A stretch of 64,000 bases of DNA from Paenibacillus hexagrammi (GCF_021513275.1 NZ_CP090978.1:1736001-1800000); one strand, 5' to 3'; positions 19,360-28,599 are shown, counted from the stretch's first letter. Notes: a model not told the origin generated them from the letters alone. Numbers and translations are program-made.

Positions 19360-20215
19360 ACAGCTGGCAAAGCGTCAAGTCAAGCTCCGCACTTTTGCTG
19401 CGGGCTACTGCACACACCCGGAATGGGTCACCATACGCGGGGGCTCACTGCGCAGCTGCAGGATTCCTGCGCTGTTTGCTTGCATAGAACACCCTTCAGC
19501 AGGCATCTTGCTATGGGACACCGGCTACAGCGAGCGGTTTTTCGCTGAGACGGATCAATTGCCGAACCGGTTGTACCGAATGCTCACGCCGGTTCATTAT
19601 TCTGATGCAGACAGCGCCGCCAAGCAGCTCCGAGCTGCGGGGATAGAGCCGGAGCAGGTGAAAGCCGTCATCATCTCTCATTTTCATGCCGATCATATCG
19701 CAGGCTTGAGGGATTTCCCTCATGCAGCCTATATCTATCTTCCCGAGGCGTATGAACAAGTGAAGCATCTAAAGGGTCTTGCTGCCTTGCGTCGAGCCTT
19801 TTTGCCTAGGCTGCTGCCGGATGACTTCGCTGAACGTTCCCGCATCATAGATAGAGCCCGGCAGGTGAAGCTGCCGCAAGGCTATCCATTCCCGTATGCG
19901 ATGGATGTGCTGGGCGACGGCAGCCTGTTGGCGGTTGACCTACCGGGTCATGCCGATGGCCAGATCGGCTTGCTGCTGTCAACCCACTCGCATAATTACC
20001 TGCTTTGCGCGGATGCGGCTTGGTCAAGCCGGGCATACCGGGAGAATCGTCCGCCGCATCCTTTGACCGGACTTATTACGCCAAGCTTTAAGCAATATGC
20101 GAACAGCTTCAATAAGCTGGTTGCGCTGCATAGACAGCATCCCGAGCTTCGGATTGTGCCTTCACACTGCCCCGAGGTTTGGGAGAACTGGATCCAAGGA
20201 GGCGCAGAATGGTAA
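19349..20215 (+). CDS. MBL-fold metallo-hydrolase
   Basis: Cytoplasmic metallo-beta-lactamase-fold hydrolase of 288 residues. ATG 19349 follows GGAGGGAG and overlaps the preceding stop by 11 nt. Metal ligands are visible in order: SHFHADH (HxHxDH), His in LPGHADGQ, Asp in LCADAAW and His in PSHCPE. The set matches the lactonase/AiiA-like branch, so hydrolysis of a lactone or thioester intermediate is plausible. In ole pathways an alpha/beta hydrolase (OleB) fills the hydrolase slot, and this enzyme may be a non-homologous replacement (inference). Confidence 0.87.
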   Translation: MESKQLAKRQVKLRTFAAGYCTHPEWVTIRGGSLRSCRIPALFACIEHPSAGILLWDTGYSERFFAETDQLPNRLYRMLTPVHYSDADSAAKQLRAAGIEPEQVKAVIISHFHADHIAGLRDFPHAAYIYLPEAYEQVKHLKGLAALRRAFLPRLLPDDFAERSRIIDRARQVKLPQGYPFPYAMDVLGDGSLLAVDLPGHADGQIGLLLSTHSHNYLLCADAAWSSRAYRENRPPHPLTGLITPSFKQYANSFNKLVALHRQHPELRIVPSHCPEVWENWIQGGAEW

Positions 20216-21551
20216 AGCTTCGTGACCTGCCGCTGCTCATTTATCATTACGTCATGACGCGTCGATTCCGAAGGTGGAAAAGCCGAGAGGAGCTGGAGGC
20301 ATGGCAGGAAAAGAAAGTGCTAAAGCATCTGCGGAAGGTACGTCGGTCCTCCGAGTTTTATAGAGAGCTCTGGAACGATATTCCACTGGAGAGCTGGAGA
20401 GATTTCCCATCCATTTATAAGGATGTCATGATGCAGCATTTTCAGCAGCTCAATACAGCGGGCATTTCAAAAGAGCACGCCTTCCAAACGGCATTGGAAG
20501 CGGAACGCACACGAGAATTCTCGCCGACGATCGGATCCGTGACCGTAGGATTGTCCTCCGGTACCTCCGGTAATCGGGGGCTTTTTCTGGTTGGCCGGCG
20601 GGAACGCTTAGCATGGGCGGGGACCGTGCTCGCCAAAATATTACCCGGATCTCTGCTGGGCCGTCATCGGATCGCTTTCTTCTTAAGAGCCAACAGTAAT
20701 CTCTACCAATCTGTAGGAAGCCGCAGGCTGCAGTTTCTTTTTTACGATTTGCTTGATCCGATCGAGAAGCATATGGAAGCACTCCACAAACAGCTGCCGA
20801 CCTTACTTGTCGGCCCCCTTCCATGCTTCGCCAGCTGGCCGATTTTAAGCGGCAGGGCCAGCTTAAAATTGAGCCGAAGCGGGTCGTTTCGGTTGCGGAA
20901 GTGCTTGATCCCCTTGACCGTCGTTTGATCGGTGATGCTTTCGAGCAGCAGATTCATCAGGTGTATCAGTGTACGGAAGGATTCCTAGCGGCATCCTGCG
21001 AGCAGGGTACCCTGCATCTGAACGAGGATATCGTCTATGTGGAGAAAGAATATATAGACCGTGGCCTCGGTAAGTTCGTGCCGGTCATTACGGACTTTAG
21101 CCGAATTACTCAGCCGATCGTCAGGTATCGATTAAATGATATTTTGACGGAACAAACAGAGGCATGCCCGTGCGGCTCTCCGTTTACAGCCATCGAGCAT
21201 ATTGAAGGACGCTGTGACGATATGTATTATTTCCCTTCAACAAGTTCAGATTCGAGTCGTCTGGTTGCGGTCTTTCCGGATTTTATATCCCGCTGTGTCG
21301 TCTATGCATCTGAGCATGTGAGCGCCTACCACGCCATCCTTCATGCGCCTGATCGTTTGGAGATCCAATTAGATGCTGCAGAAGAACAACAAGAGGACAT
21401 TCAAACGGCTATTCTTGTTCACTTGCAAGCACTGTGCCAGCGATTGGAATGCCGGTTACCGCAAGTCGAATTTTCCAAGTACCAATTTACACCGGGAGTC
21501 ACGAAGCTGCGAAGGGTAGAGAGGAGATTTAAGCATGCCGACCCAAGCTAG
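20209..21551 (+). CDS. F390-synthetase/CapK-like adenylate-forming enzyme (frameshifted)
   Basis: Probable acid-activating ligase of the adenylate-forming superfamily, 447 residues once corrected. ATG 20209 follows AAGGAGG. The nucleotide loop is GLSSGTSGNRG, and the second half includes SVAEVLDP, a CTEGFLA segment, RYRLNDI and an EGRCDD hinge motif. The frame breaks in the C5 run at 20814-20818: one more C gives VGPPSMLRQLADF and joins the two halves exactly. No ribosome site supports an independent downstream start, so treat it as one gene with a homopolymer indel. It could activate a hydroxy acid, analogous to OleC, or load an acid for the adjacent acyltransferase-like protein. Confidence 0.85.
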
Positions 21552-22698
21552 GCTGTTTAATAAACATGACTTTGGTAAGATGGAGTGGCCGCAAACGGTT
21601 GACGGCTCCTATGCCAAGCGCTTCATGTTTCCTTTTTTTGACCACGGGACGGAGTATATGATTCCAAACGTGCAAACCTCCCTGTATGCGCTTCAGCTTG
21701 ACGAAAGCCACATACTGCCTGTTACTGTCAATCACGAGGAATATGAGAGTTCCTACGTAACCTCGCCTTATACGCATTATGTCAGCTATGCAAAGGAAGA
21801 GCTTTACCTGCTGCGCTCGCCTCTAACAGAAAGACTGCTTAAGGGATTGCTCGCCGGGATGGGGGCTATGCTCCGAGCCTCTCGTTTCAATCAAGCGGTA
21901 CATGTGAACAATTGGCTCGTTTCTACGAATTTATACCCTGAGCTAACGCGAGACCAGGTCATGTCGTCGGTTGCGCTAATCCTGCAGTCATTTCCTTCTC
22001 ATACCTTGATATTCCGATCATTGAATCGTACGACGAACCAGCAGCTTATGTTAGACTTGAGGGCAATCGGCTTCCGTTTTGTGCCGAGCAGGCAGATTTA
22101 CTTTTTAAGGCCATCGGACCCAAGTACAATGAATGCCAAAGCGAGATGGCTGGTCAAACGCGACTATGCCTTGATTGCTGCGCATGATTATGAAGTGCTG
22201 CGGCATGATCAGCTGACGGATGCCGATATTCCGAGGATTGCGCAGCTTTATCAGGCGCTTTACTTGGATAAATACTCCTATTACAATCCGCAATTTGGAA
22301 TCCCATTTTTGTCCCATGCTTTGCGGGAGCATGTTTTACATTTCGAGGCTCTAAGACACAGAGGAACTGGAGTCATTGATGCTGTGCTTGGCTATTTCTG
22401 CCGCAACGGTGTAATGACGACCCCAATCTTCGGTTATGATACGTCCAAAGACCAACGAATTGGACTGTACCGTATGCTGTCAGCCATGCTCCTGGACATT
22501 GCCAGGCAGAATGGGCATTTGCTGCATGAGAGCTCAGGTGCAGCTCAGTTCAAGCGAAATCGAGGAGCTTTTGCTGATATCGAATACAGCGCGGTTTATG
22601 ATGCCCATTTACCTTTTTATCGCAGGATGGGTTGGAGCTTTTTGCAAAAGGTGCTTGATGGAATCGGTATACCGCTTTTACGTAAATATAAGCTGTAG
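21535..22698 (+). CDS. GNAT/FemAB-like acyltransferase-related protein
   Basis: 387-residue protein. ATG 21535 follows AGAGGAGAT and overlaps the ligase by 17 nt. The C-terminal half has FemAB/GNAT-like features: a conserved SSGAAQFKRNRG segment followed by AVYDAHLPFYRRMGW, usual for the cosubstrate-binding end of such folds. The N-terminal half is not recognised. In this cluster it may transfer an activated acyl or aminoacyl group made by the upstream ligases. Assignment rests on motif shape and is moderate only. Confidence 0.6.
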   Translation: MPTQARLFNKHDFGKMEWPQTVDGSYAKRFMFPFFDHGTEYMIPNVQTSLYALQLDESHILPVTVNHEEYESSYVTSPYTHYVSYAKEELYLLRSPLTERLLKGLLAGMGAMLRASRFNQAVHVNNWLVSTNLYPELTRDQVMSSVALILQSFPSHTLIFRSLNRTTNQQLMLDLRAIGFRFVPSRQIYFLRPSDPSTMNAKARWLVKRDYALIAAHDYEVLRHDQLTDADIPRIAQLYQALYLDKYSYYNPQFGIPFLSHALREHVLHFEALRHRGTGVIDAVLGYFCRNGVMTTPIFGYDTSKDQRIGLYRMLSAMLLDIARQNGHLLHESSGAAQFKRNRGAFADIEYSAVYDAHLPFYRRMGWSFLQKVLDGIGIPLLRKYKL

Positions 22699-22720
22699 TG
22701 GCAAGAAAGAGGTGCTGACT

Positions 22721-23566
22721 TTGACAAACACACAACCGGTTGCCGTGGTGACAGGTGCTTCCAGCGGATTTGGTTTACTAACTTCTATATCGTTGGCCGG
22801 CTGCGGATTTAGGGTGATTGCCGCAATGAGAGACACAAGTAAACAAGCAGCCTTGCTCGAACGGGCCAGGGAAGCGGAGCTTTCCAAGCAAATAAGTGTC
22901 ATCCAGATGGATGTTCATGATCATTCGGGCGTTGAGCAAGCGATTCGTCAGGTCGCTAAGGAATATGGGCGAATGGATCTTCTTGTCAATAACGCAGGCT
23001 TTGCCGCCGGCGGCTTCGTAGAAGACGTACCGATGAGGGTCTGGAGAGAGCAACTGGAGACGAATGTGTTTGGACTAATCGCAGTAACGAAAGCGGTTCT
23101 TCCCTATATGCGTGAGCGAGGCTCTGGCACGATCATCAATGTCAGCAGTATTAGCGGACAAGTCGCACTGCCCGGCTATGCGCCTTACAGCACCTCCAAA
23201 TTTGCGGTGGAAGGCTTTAGTGAAGCTCTGCGACTGGAGATGAAGCCGTTTGGAGTCCGTGTTGTGCTCGTCGAGCCTGGCGCTTACAAAACGAACATAT
23301 GGGAGAAAGGCTTTCGAAACGTAAGCGTGTCAGAGCTATCCCCGTATCGCAAGATGCTGGACCTGGTTATGGGAGTGTCCCAAAAGGTTGCTGCAGCCTC
23401 AGCTGATCCGCAGGAGGTAGCGGAAAAAATCGCTCAAATCGCGAGAACTTCTAATCCATCACTAAGGTATCCGCTTGGGCGGGGAATACGTTTGCATCTG
23501 TGGGGCAAATCGCTGCTTCCTTGGTCTTGGTACGAATTTATTATCCAGAGGATGATGAAACCGTGA
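22721..23566 (+). CDS. Short-chain dehydrogenase/reductase (classical SDR)
   Basis: 281-residue oxidoreductase, last gene of the cluster. Start TTG 22721 follows AGAAAGAGG by 8 nt; the longer open frame upstream overlaps the acyltransferase gene and is rejected. It has TGASSGFG for cofactor, NNAG, Ser in NVSSISG and the catalytic YSTSK, followed by the VEPGAYKT loop. The C-terminal tail is basic and Trp-rich (LWGKSLLPWSWYEF), suggesting contact with a membrane or lipid substrate. A 22 nt gap separates it from the previous gene. Confidence 0.9.
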   Translation: MTNTQPVAVVTGASSGFGLLTSISLAGCGFRVIAAMRDTSKQAALLERAREAELSKQISVIQMDVHDHSGVEQAIRQVAKEYGRMDLLVNNAGFAAGGFVEDVPMRVWREQLETNVFGLIAVTKAVLPYMRERGSGTIINVSSISGQVALPGYAPYSTSKFAVEGFSEALRLEMKPFGVRVVLVEPGAYKTNIWEKGFRNVSVSELSPYRKMLDLVMGVSQKVAAASADPQEVAEKIAQIARTSNPSLRYPLGRGIRLHLWGKSLLPWSWYEFIIQRMMKP

Positions 23567-23657
23567 ACGGACTTCTTTCTGACCAAGGCAGGATTACATT
23601 ACTTCGATGACGAAAGACTTATACTACTTAATCTTTAAGAGAGAAGTGTGTGTCTAG

Positions 23658-25289
23658 TTGTTGAGTGAGTATGTCGTTCAGTTTGGTATTATCATATTGC
23701 CGATTACATTGTATCAAATATGGGCATTCGGAAAATCGTTCAGCCAGCTGCCTTGGCGAAGCTGGATATTGGGACTCTACGGTGGGGCTGCCGGGATTTT
23801 ATGCCAGTTGATGCCTGTTCATATCTTGGGTCATCCGGAAAATTTTCAATGTGTGCCTATCATCGTATCGATCTTGTATGGAAAGCGAAGAGCTGGACTG
23901 CTGGCCATCGCTTTGCTCTCGGGCTATCAATTCTTTGCCTGGGAAAACCCTCACGATTTGGTAGCGAGTCTTGCTGGAATTCTCATTTATTCGGCGATTC
24001 CGATGCTGCTGTGCATGCGATTTGATAAGTTTCCGCAGAAGAAGCGCTTCAGGATTACGCAGTTGCTGTCTGTTGTCATTATTGGGGTTGAAATGCTTTT
24101 TATCATAGCTCTCTTTCTCATTAAGTATGGAAAAGACGCCTTTCATGAATTTTTTCACTATGCGAATTTTCTTTTCATTGCCTGCATCATTCAAATCACG
24201 ATGATGGCCGTTGTTTTTTTCTTGATAGAAAGCATTCTTGAGACAGGCCGGATCAGGCATCGGCAGGAATCGCTCATCAAATACAATCCTATCGGCATTA
24301 GTGTGTTTGATATGAATCATTGCTTTGTGGCGGTGAATCCCGCTTATGAGGCGATGACAGGCTACAAAGAGAACGAGCTGCTTGGGAAATCCAGATTGTT
24401 TCTTTGGAATGAGGAGCAGCATGAATTTGCCCAGCAATTGTTGGATGAAGTGTTGACTGCAGACATTAAGCGGGACGTAGAAGCAACACTCCGGCATAAG
24501 AAGGGGCACGCCATTCCTGTTTGTTTTACACTGGTACCGATGCTGGAAGGAGCGGAAATCACCGGCTATTTTGTCATGCTTACGGATATTACCGAATCCA
24601 AAGTGGCGGAGGAATTTGTTAGAAATTCTGAAAAGCTGTCTGCCATCGGGCAGTTGTCCGCCGGAGTGGCGCATGAAATCCGCAATCCGCTGACTGCTAT
24701 CAAAGGCTTTCTCCAACTGCTGTTCAGCTCGGGCTCCCCGGCGCAAGCCAAATATTATGAAGTCACCATGAGCGAGGTTTCCCGCATCGAAGGTATCGTG
24801 AGCGAAATGCTTGTTCTTGCTAAGCCTCAGGCAGCTTCGTTCAAGGCTACTAATCTTAGAAGCAAGCTTGAGGAAGTAGCTTACCTGATTACAGGGGAAG
24901 CCAATATGCAAAATGTGCAAATTGAAATGGATCTTGGTGATTCGAGCCCCGATTTAATGGCAGATGAGAACCAACTGAAGCAGGTTTTTCTCAATTTAGG
25001 CAAAAATGCAATTGATGCTATGCCTGGCGGAGGAACACTCTCGATCAGCATGCAGGAGGACCGTGAAACTGTAATTGTTAAGTTTATGGATACTGGAACA
25101 GGTATTCCCGAAGAAATGCTGAAGAAGATTGGAGAACCGTTTTTTACGACCAAATCAACTGGGACAGGACTTGGCTTTCTAATCAGCAAGCGCATTGTAT
25201 CCAATCATAACGGAACGATGCATATTCAAAGTGAGCAGGGAAAGGGCACGACCATAGAGCTGCACTTACCGCTGAAGGCTGAAGCCTAG
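23658..25289 (+). CDS. Membrane PAS-domain sensor histidine kinase
   Basis: 543-residue kinase. The N-terminal region (about 1-195) has five to six hydrophobic helices resembling 5TM-LYT or KinB-like sensors, followed by a PAS domain (about 210-320; NPIGISVFDMNH and VMLTDITE), the HisKA helix with phosphoacceptor His in HEIRNPLTAIKGFL, and an ATPase domain (KNAIDAMPGGG, DTGTGIP, GTGLGF). No response regulator lies next to it, which fits the sporulation phosphorelay kinases (KinB/KinE type), though that role is inferred. Start TTG 23658 is uncertain because only a weak purine-rich site precedes it. Confidence 0.9.
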   Translation: MLSEYVVQFGIIILPITLYQIWAFGKSFSQLPWRSWILGLYGGAAGILCQLMPVHILGHPENFQCVPIIVSILYGKRRAGLLAIALLSGYQFFAWENPHDLVASLAGILIYSAIPMLLCMRFDKFPQKKRFRITQLLSVVIIGVEMLFIIALFLIKYGKDAFHEFFHYANFLFIACIIQITMMAVVFFLIESILETGRIRHRQESLIKYNPIGISVFDMNHCFVAVNPAYEAMTGYKENELLGKSRLFLWNEEQHEFAQQLLDEVLTADIKRDVEATLRHKKGHAIPVCFTLVPMLEGAEITGYFVMLTDITESKVAEEFVRNSEKLSAIGQLSAGVAHEIRNPLTAIKGFLQLLFSSGSPAQAKYYEVTMSEVSRIEGIVSEMLVLAKPQAASFKATNLRSKLEEVAYLITGEANMQNVQIEMDLGDSSPDLMADENQLKQVFLNLGKNAIDAMPGGGTLSISMQEDRETVIVKFMDTGTGIPEEMLKKIGEPFFTTKSTGTGLGFLISKRIVSNHNGTMHIQSEQGKGTTIELHLPLKAEA

Positions 25290-25844
25290 CCATTGAGCCA
25301 TTGCGAAACCGGAGACCTTCTGCGAATGTAGAGAGTCTGCGGTTTTTCTTTTGCCAGAATTTATAAGTTTCACTCCATAATTCGGCTTATATTTGTTATA
25401 AACGTACTGGTCATTAAAGGAAGGGGTAAGCCGTTTATCTCAATTGCATCGGATTGCAGAAGTTGTTGTATTTTTATTATAAATGTGATACGATTTGTAT
25501 CGTGCTAAAGATGTACAAGTTGGTACACTCGGTTTCATAGCCTTGGAGTCTGAGATTCTTTGGCGTATATAATTGGCGGATTTGTAAGCGCGTTCATCTA
25601 TGGGGTCTTCTTAGTGGGCCCGCTTAGATGTAGCGATCGCTTTAGCTTTATGCTTGGTGCTTGTTATGTGTACTTCTTATGAAATTGTACAAGGAGGGGA
25701 TTCGGTTTCACGCAGCTGCGATAGGATCGCAAATGCCTTATTATTCGAAATGAAGAAATGTAGGAAGAGCTATGCATGTGATGATACAAAGAGTATCTGT
25801 AAGTTAAGAAATTGATTATTTGAACGGAAAGGACGAATCTACAT
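25290..25844. other. Long leader/intergenic region before the cohesin-SLH gene
   Basis: 555 nt without a credible gene. After the kinase terminator it contains a short dyad GATAC-N5-GTATC near 25487-25501, a weak sigma-A-like pair (TTGTTG 25463-25468 and TGATAC 25486-25491, 17 nt apart) and then about 350 nt of untranslated leader. Short runs of paired bases occur in the leader, but I recognise no known riboswitch. Confidence 0.5.
25306..25350 (+). terminator. Rho-independent terminator after the PAS kinase
   Basis: AAACCG plus GAC on the left pairs with GTC plus CGGTTT on the right, then TTTTTCTTTT. Confidence 0.72.
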
Positions 25845-26867
25845 ATGATGAAAAAATTAACGCTTCTATGCTTGACTCTACTCTTGTGCCTATCGTTGTT
25901 CCCTGCTGCCATCATGGCTGCAGAATCGCCTACCTATTCGATGTCAGTCAGTGAAAACCAGACGAACACAGGGCATGATTTTCGCGTGACGGTAAAAGGA
26001 GATGATTTGGTTGATTTATACAGCTACGAAATTAATGTCACATATGATACGAAGCTGCTGAAATTCAAAAAAGCGGTCAGCTCTATGACGGGCTTTTCCG
26101 TACCTGCAATTGTCAAGGACGGCAAAGTTACTTTTGCGCATACGAAAGTAGGACCGAAATCCGGTGAGAACGGCACGGTTGAGCTTGCTGTGTTAACGTT
26201 CGAAAGCATCAAAAACGGAGACGCGGATATTCAGCTTACGAGTGTGAAAAATGTTGACAGCCAGTTGAAAGCAACAGACTATACGCCAAATGTGAAGCTA
26301 AGCGTCAAGCCTTCCGTTATTGAAAAGACGATTACGTTCAGCGATATTATCGGGCATTGGGCTCAAAAGGCAATTGAAAAAGCAGCCGGCCTTGGCATTG
26401 TAAATGGATACGAAGATGGCACCTTCCATCCAGAAGGACAAGTAACAAGAGCAGAATTTACAGCGATGCTGCTCCGCGCTGTTGATGTTCCTGCAAATGG
26501 CGGTGTGACCCTCAATTTTACAGATGTGGACAGCATTCCTAATTGGGGTCGATCTTTGGTATCAGAAGCAGTTAATGCGGGCATTGTGTCCGGCTATGAT
26601 GACAACACGTTCCGTCCTAATCAATTGATTTCCCGTGCTGAAATGGCGGTTATGGTCATGCGCGCTGCCGGCATTCAAGCCGAGGAAGGCTCTAAATCCT
26701 CATTTGCAGATACGGATGATATTCCGGATTGGGCGAACCCGCTAGTGGCGTCTGCAGTTAGTGAAGGCTTGATTCATGGTCGTGACAATAATATGTTCGT
26801 GCCATTCGATAATGCGACAAGAGCGGAAGCAGTAACGATGATTATGTCGCTCGTGGATCGCCATTAA
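25845..26867 (+). CDS. Cohesin-like domain protein with three SLH repeats
   Basis: Secreted surface protein of 340 residues. Signal peptide about 1-26 (LTLLCLTLLLCLSLFPAAIMA), then one cohesin-type beta domain (about 30-165; LYSYEINVTYDTKLLKFKKA and GTVELAVLTFESIK are typical strands), then three SLH repeats (FSDIIGHWAQKAI, FTDVDSIPNWGRSLV, FADTDDIPDWANPLV) with the TRAE and SRAE signatures that bind wall polymer. Cellulosomal anchoring proteins use the same order. No dockerin is seen in this window, so a scaffold role is unproven. The start could be either of two adjacent ATGs. Confidence 0.9.
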   Translation: MMKKLTLLCLTLLLCLSLFPAAIMAAESPTYSMSVSENQTNTGHDFRVTVKGDDLVDLYSYEINVTYDTKLLKFKKAVSSMTGFSVPAIVKDGKVTFAHTKVGPKSGENGTVELAVLTFESIKNGDADIQLTSVKNVDSQLKATDYTPNVKLSVKPSVIEKTITFSDIIGHWAQKAIEKAAGLGIVNGYEDGTFHPEGQVTRAEFTAMLLRAVDVPANGGVTLNFTDVDSIPNWGRSLVSEAVNAGIVSGYDDNTFRPNQLISRAEMAVMVMRAAGIQAEEGSKSSFADTDDIPDWANPLVASAVSEGLIHGRDNNMFVPFDNATRAEAVTMIMSLVDRH

Positions 26868-26882
26868 TCCAGCGTTTTTGTA

Positions 26883-26945
26883 AAGAACCGTTGCAGGAGC
26901 AGAGGGGACTCGAAGCCCTTTAAGAGCCCTGCACGGTTCTTTTTG
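26883..26945 (+). terminator. Rho-independent terminator after the cohesin-SLH gene
   Basis: AGAACCGTTGCAGG pairs with CCTGCACGGTTCT around an inner GGGACTC-containing loop; TTTTT follows. Confidence 0.85.
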
Positions 26946-27063
26946 TCTAGACATACAAGTTCATTGAATGTTGCGAAAAAGTAGGAAAAGCAAGTGGTTG
27001 TGCAAATGTTGCGGTAGCGGTTTCAATTTAGTATAGTTAGCTTTAGTATAGGAGGAATGATTC

Positions 27064-28089
27064 ATGTCGACATATAAGATAGCCGTAATCGGATGCGGAG
27101 GAATGGCAAACACATGGATTGAATATACAAGCAAGCGGGAGGATGCCGAAATTGTGGCTCTTGTGGATATCCGGCTGGAATCTGCGGAAGCGATGCGAGA
27201 GAAGCACGGACTAGCCTGCCGTGTTTTTACGGAAGTGAAGCAGGCTATTGAAGAGACAGGAGCCAATCTTGTCTATGATATTACCATCCCTGCGAGTCAT
27301 CATGCTGTTAGTACGACTGCGATGAGGCTGGGCTGCGCAGTATTCACCGAGAAGCCCTTGGCTGAAACGTTGGAGGAATGCAAGGAAGTGATTCGCATCT
27401 CAGATGAAACGGGGCGCATGCATGCCGTGATGCAGAATCGTCGTTTTGATGCCCGAGTCAGAGCGCTGCGGGAAATGATTGAGGCGGGCACGATTGGCAA
27501 AGCCGGTTATGCAGGCGCAGACTTTTTTATAGGGCCCCATTTCGGCGGCTTTCGCGATGCGATGGACAGCCCGCTGCTGCTGGATATGGCCATCCATACA
27601 TTTGATCAGGCGCGCCTCATTCTGGGAGCGGATCCTGTGTCGGTGTATTGTCAGGAATTTAATCCTGCCGGGTCTTGGTACGCTGGTAATGCTGCTGCCA
27701 TCTGTATCTTTGAGATGTCGGACGGCTCCATATTCTGCTATCGCGGCTCCTGGTGTGCGGAAGGCGCGCCGACTTCGTGGGAAGCTTCATGGCGTGTAAC
27801 GGGTGAGAAAGGAACCATACTATGGGATGGTCAAGGGGAGCCTTATGCCGAGGTTGTCGCGCCTGGTGATCAGGGCGGCAAATTCTTACGCGAATATGTT
27901 CGGGTTGCTGCGGAAGTGAGGCCGCAGGAGCAATCGTTCCATCATGGCTGCTTGGAGGAAATGTTCACCGCCTTATCCGAAGGGCGACGTGCCGAGACGG
28001 ACTGCAGAGACAACCTGCAGAGCATGCTGATGGTGTTCGGCGCCATCGAAAGTGCCCGGACAGGGAGAAAGATTAGCTTGTTGGACTGA
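27064..28089 (+). CDS. Gfo/Idh/MocA-family oxidoreductase
   Basis: 341-residue NAD(P)-dependent sugar or inositol dehydrogenase-like enzyme. TAGGAGG precedes ATG 27064. N-terminal Rossmann motif AVIGCGGMANTW, the family EKPLAETLEE with the catalytic-region Lys, and the C-terminal alpha/beta substrate domain with DMAIHTFDQARLILG are present. The substrate cannot be inferred. It stands alone, with two direct TTTAGTATAG repeats between 27028 and 27054 just before the start. Confidence 0.92.
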   Translation: MSTYKIAVIGCGGMANTWIEYTSKREDAEIVALVDIRLESAEAMREKHGLACRVFTEVKQAIEETGANLVYDITIPASHHAVSTTAMRLGCAVFTEKPLAETLEECKEVIRISDETGRMHAVMQNRRFDARVRALREMIEAGTIGKAGYAGADFFIGPHFGGFRDAMDSPLLLDMAIHTFDQARLILGADPVSVYCQEFNPAGSWYAGNAAAICIFEMSDGSIFCYRGSWCAEGAPTSWEASWRVTGEKGTILWDGQGEPYAEVVAPGDQGGKFLREYVRVAAEVRPQEQSFHHGCLEEMFTALSEGRRAETDCRDNLQSMLMVFGAIESARTGRKISLLD

Positions 28090-28130
28090 GGCGGAAAGAA
28101 GCTTAGTGTGAGGGGAACTACGTTTCGTTT

Positions 28131-28472
28131 ATGGACTACTTGTTCAGAGTTGAAGGACGTGATGTTGATTTAATGGAATACCTGTTACCACTCGGAACCT
28201 TGGCTTTTATTATATGCATAATTGTAATACCGTTGAAACGATTAGAAGCTATTTATAAGGTGACTTTTAATAAAATCATTCCTGTAATTATTATCCTTTT
28301 GTTGAGTTGGGCAGCTGTAGATACCATCTACAAATTCATTGTTAACCCAACTCAATCGATAAATAATTTTTTGAATTATTTTAAGAGCGAAGACTTTGTT
28401 ATTTGGTTTATAGCTAGTATATGCTTACTATTGTGGCAAGCATGGAGGAAATCTAGGCAATGTTCTAGATGA
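28131..28472 (+). CDS. Small membrane protein of unknown function
   Basis: 113-residue protein with three hydrophobic segments (about 19-34, 46-63 and 85-103) and a basic C-terminus. The codon composition is A+T-rich compared with its neighbours. GAGGGG lies about 16 nt before ATG 28131, which is longer than ideal, so the start and even expression are uncertain. A bidirectional terminator follows. No family recognised. Confidence 0.55.
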   Translation: MDYLFRVEGRDVDLMEYLLPLGTLAFIICIIVIPLKRLEAIYKVTFNKIIPVIIILLLSWAAVDTIYKFIVNPTQSINNFLNYFKSEDFVIWFIASICLLLWQAWRKSRQCSR

Positions 28473-28543
28473 GGCAGTAATGGTTAGGCAGTAACTTCTG
28501 AATAATTACACATGATCTGGTGGTTAATTAAGAACACTAATTC

Positions 28544-28599
28544 AAAAAAACAGCGGCTGTCCCGACTATTATTTCGTAGTCGGAGCAACCGCTGTTTTT
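28544..28599. terminator. Bidirectional terminator between convergent genes
   Basis: ACAGCGG and CCGACTA pair with TAGTCGG and CCGCTGT, flanked by A7 on the left and T5 on the right. It serves both the small membrane gene and metQ. Confidence 0.9.

Noticed and set aside
22436..22720. Longer N-terminus for the final SDR of the cluster
   Set aside because: It would overlap the acyltransferase-like gene by over 260 nt; the SDR fold and ribosome site start at 22721.
23799..24920. 373-residue minus-strand open frame
   Set aside because: Antisense to a kinase with complete PAS, HisKA and ATPase motifs; no ribosome site and no recognisable domain.
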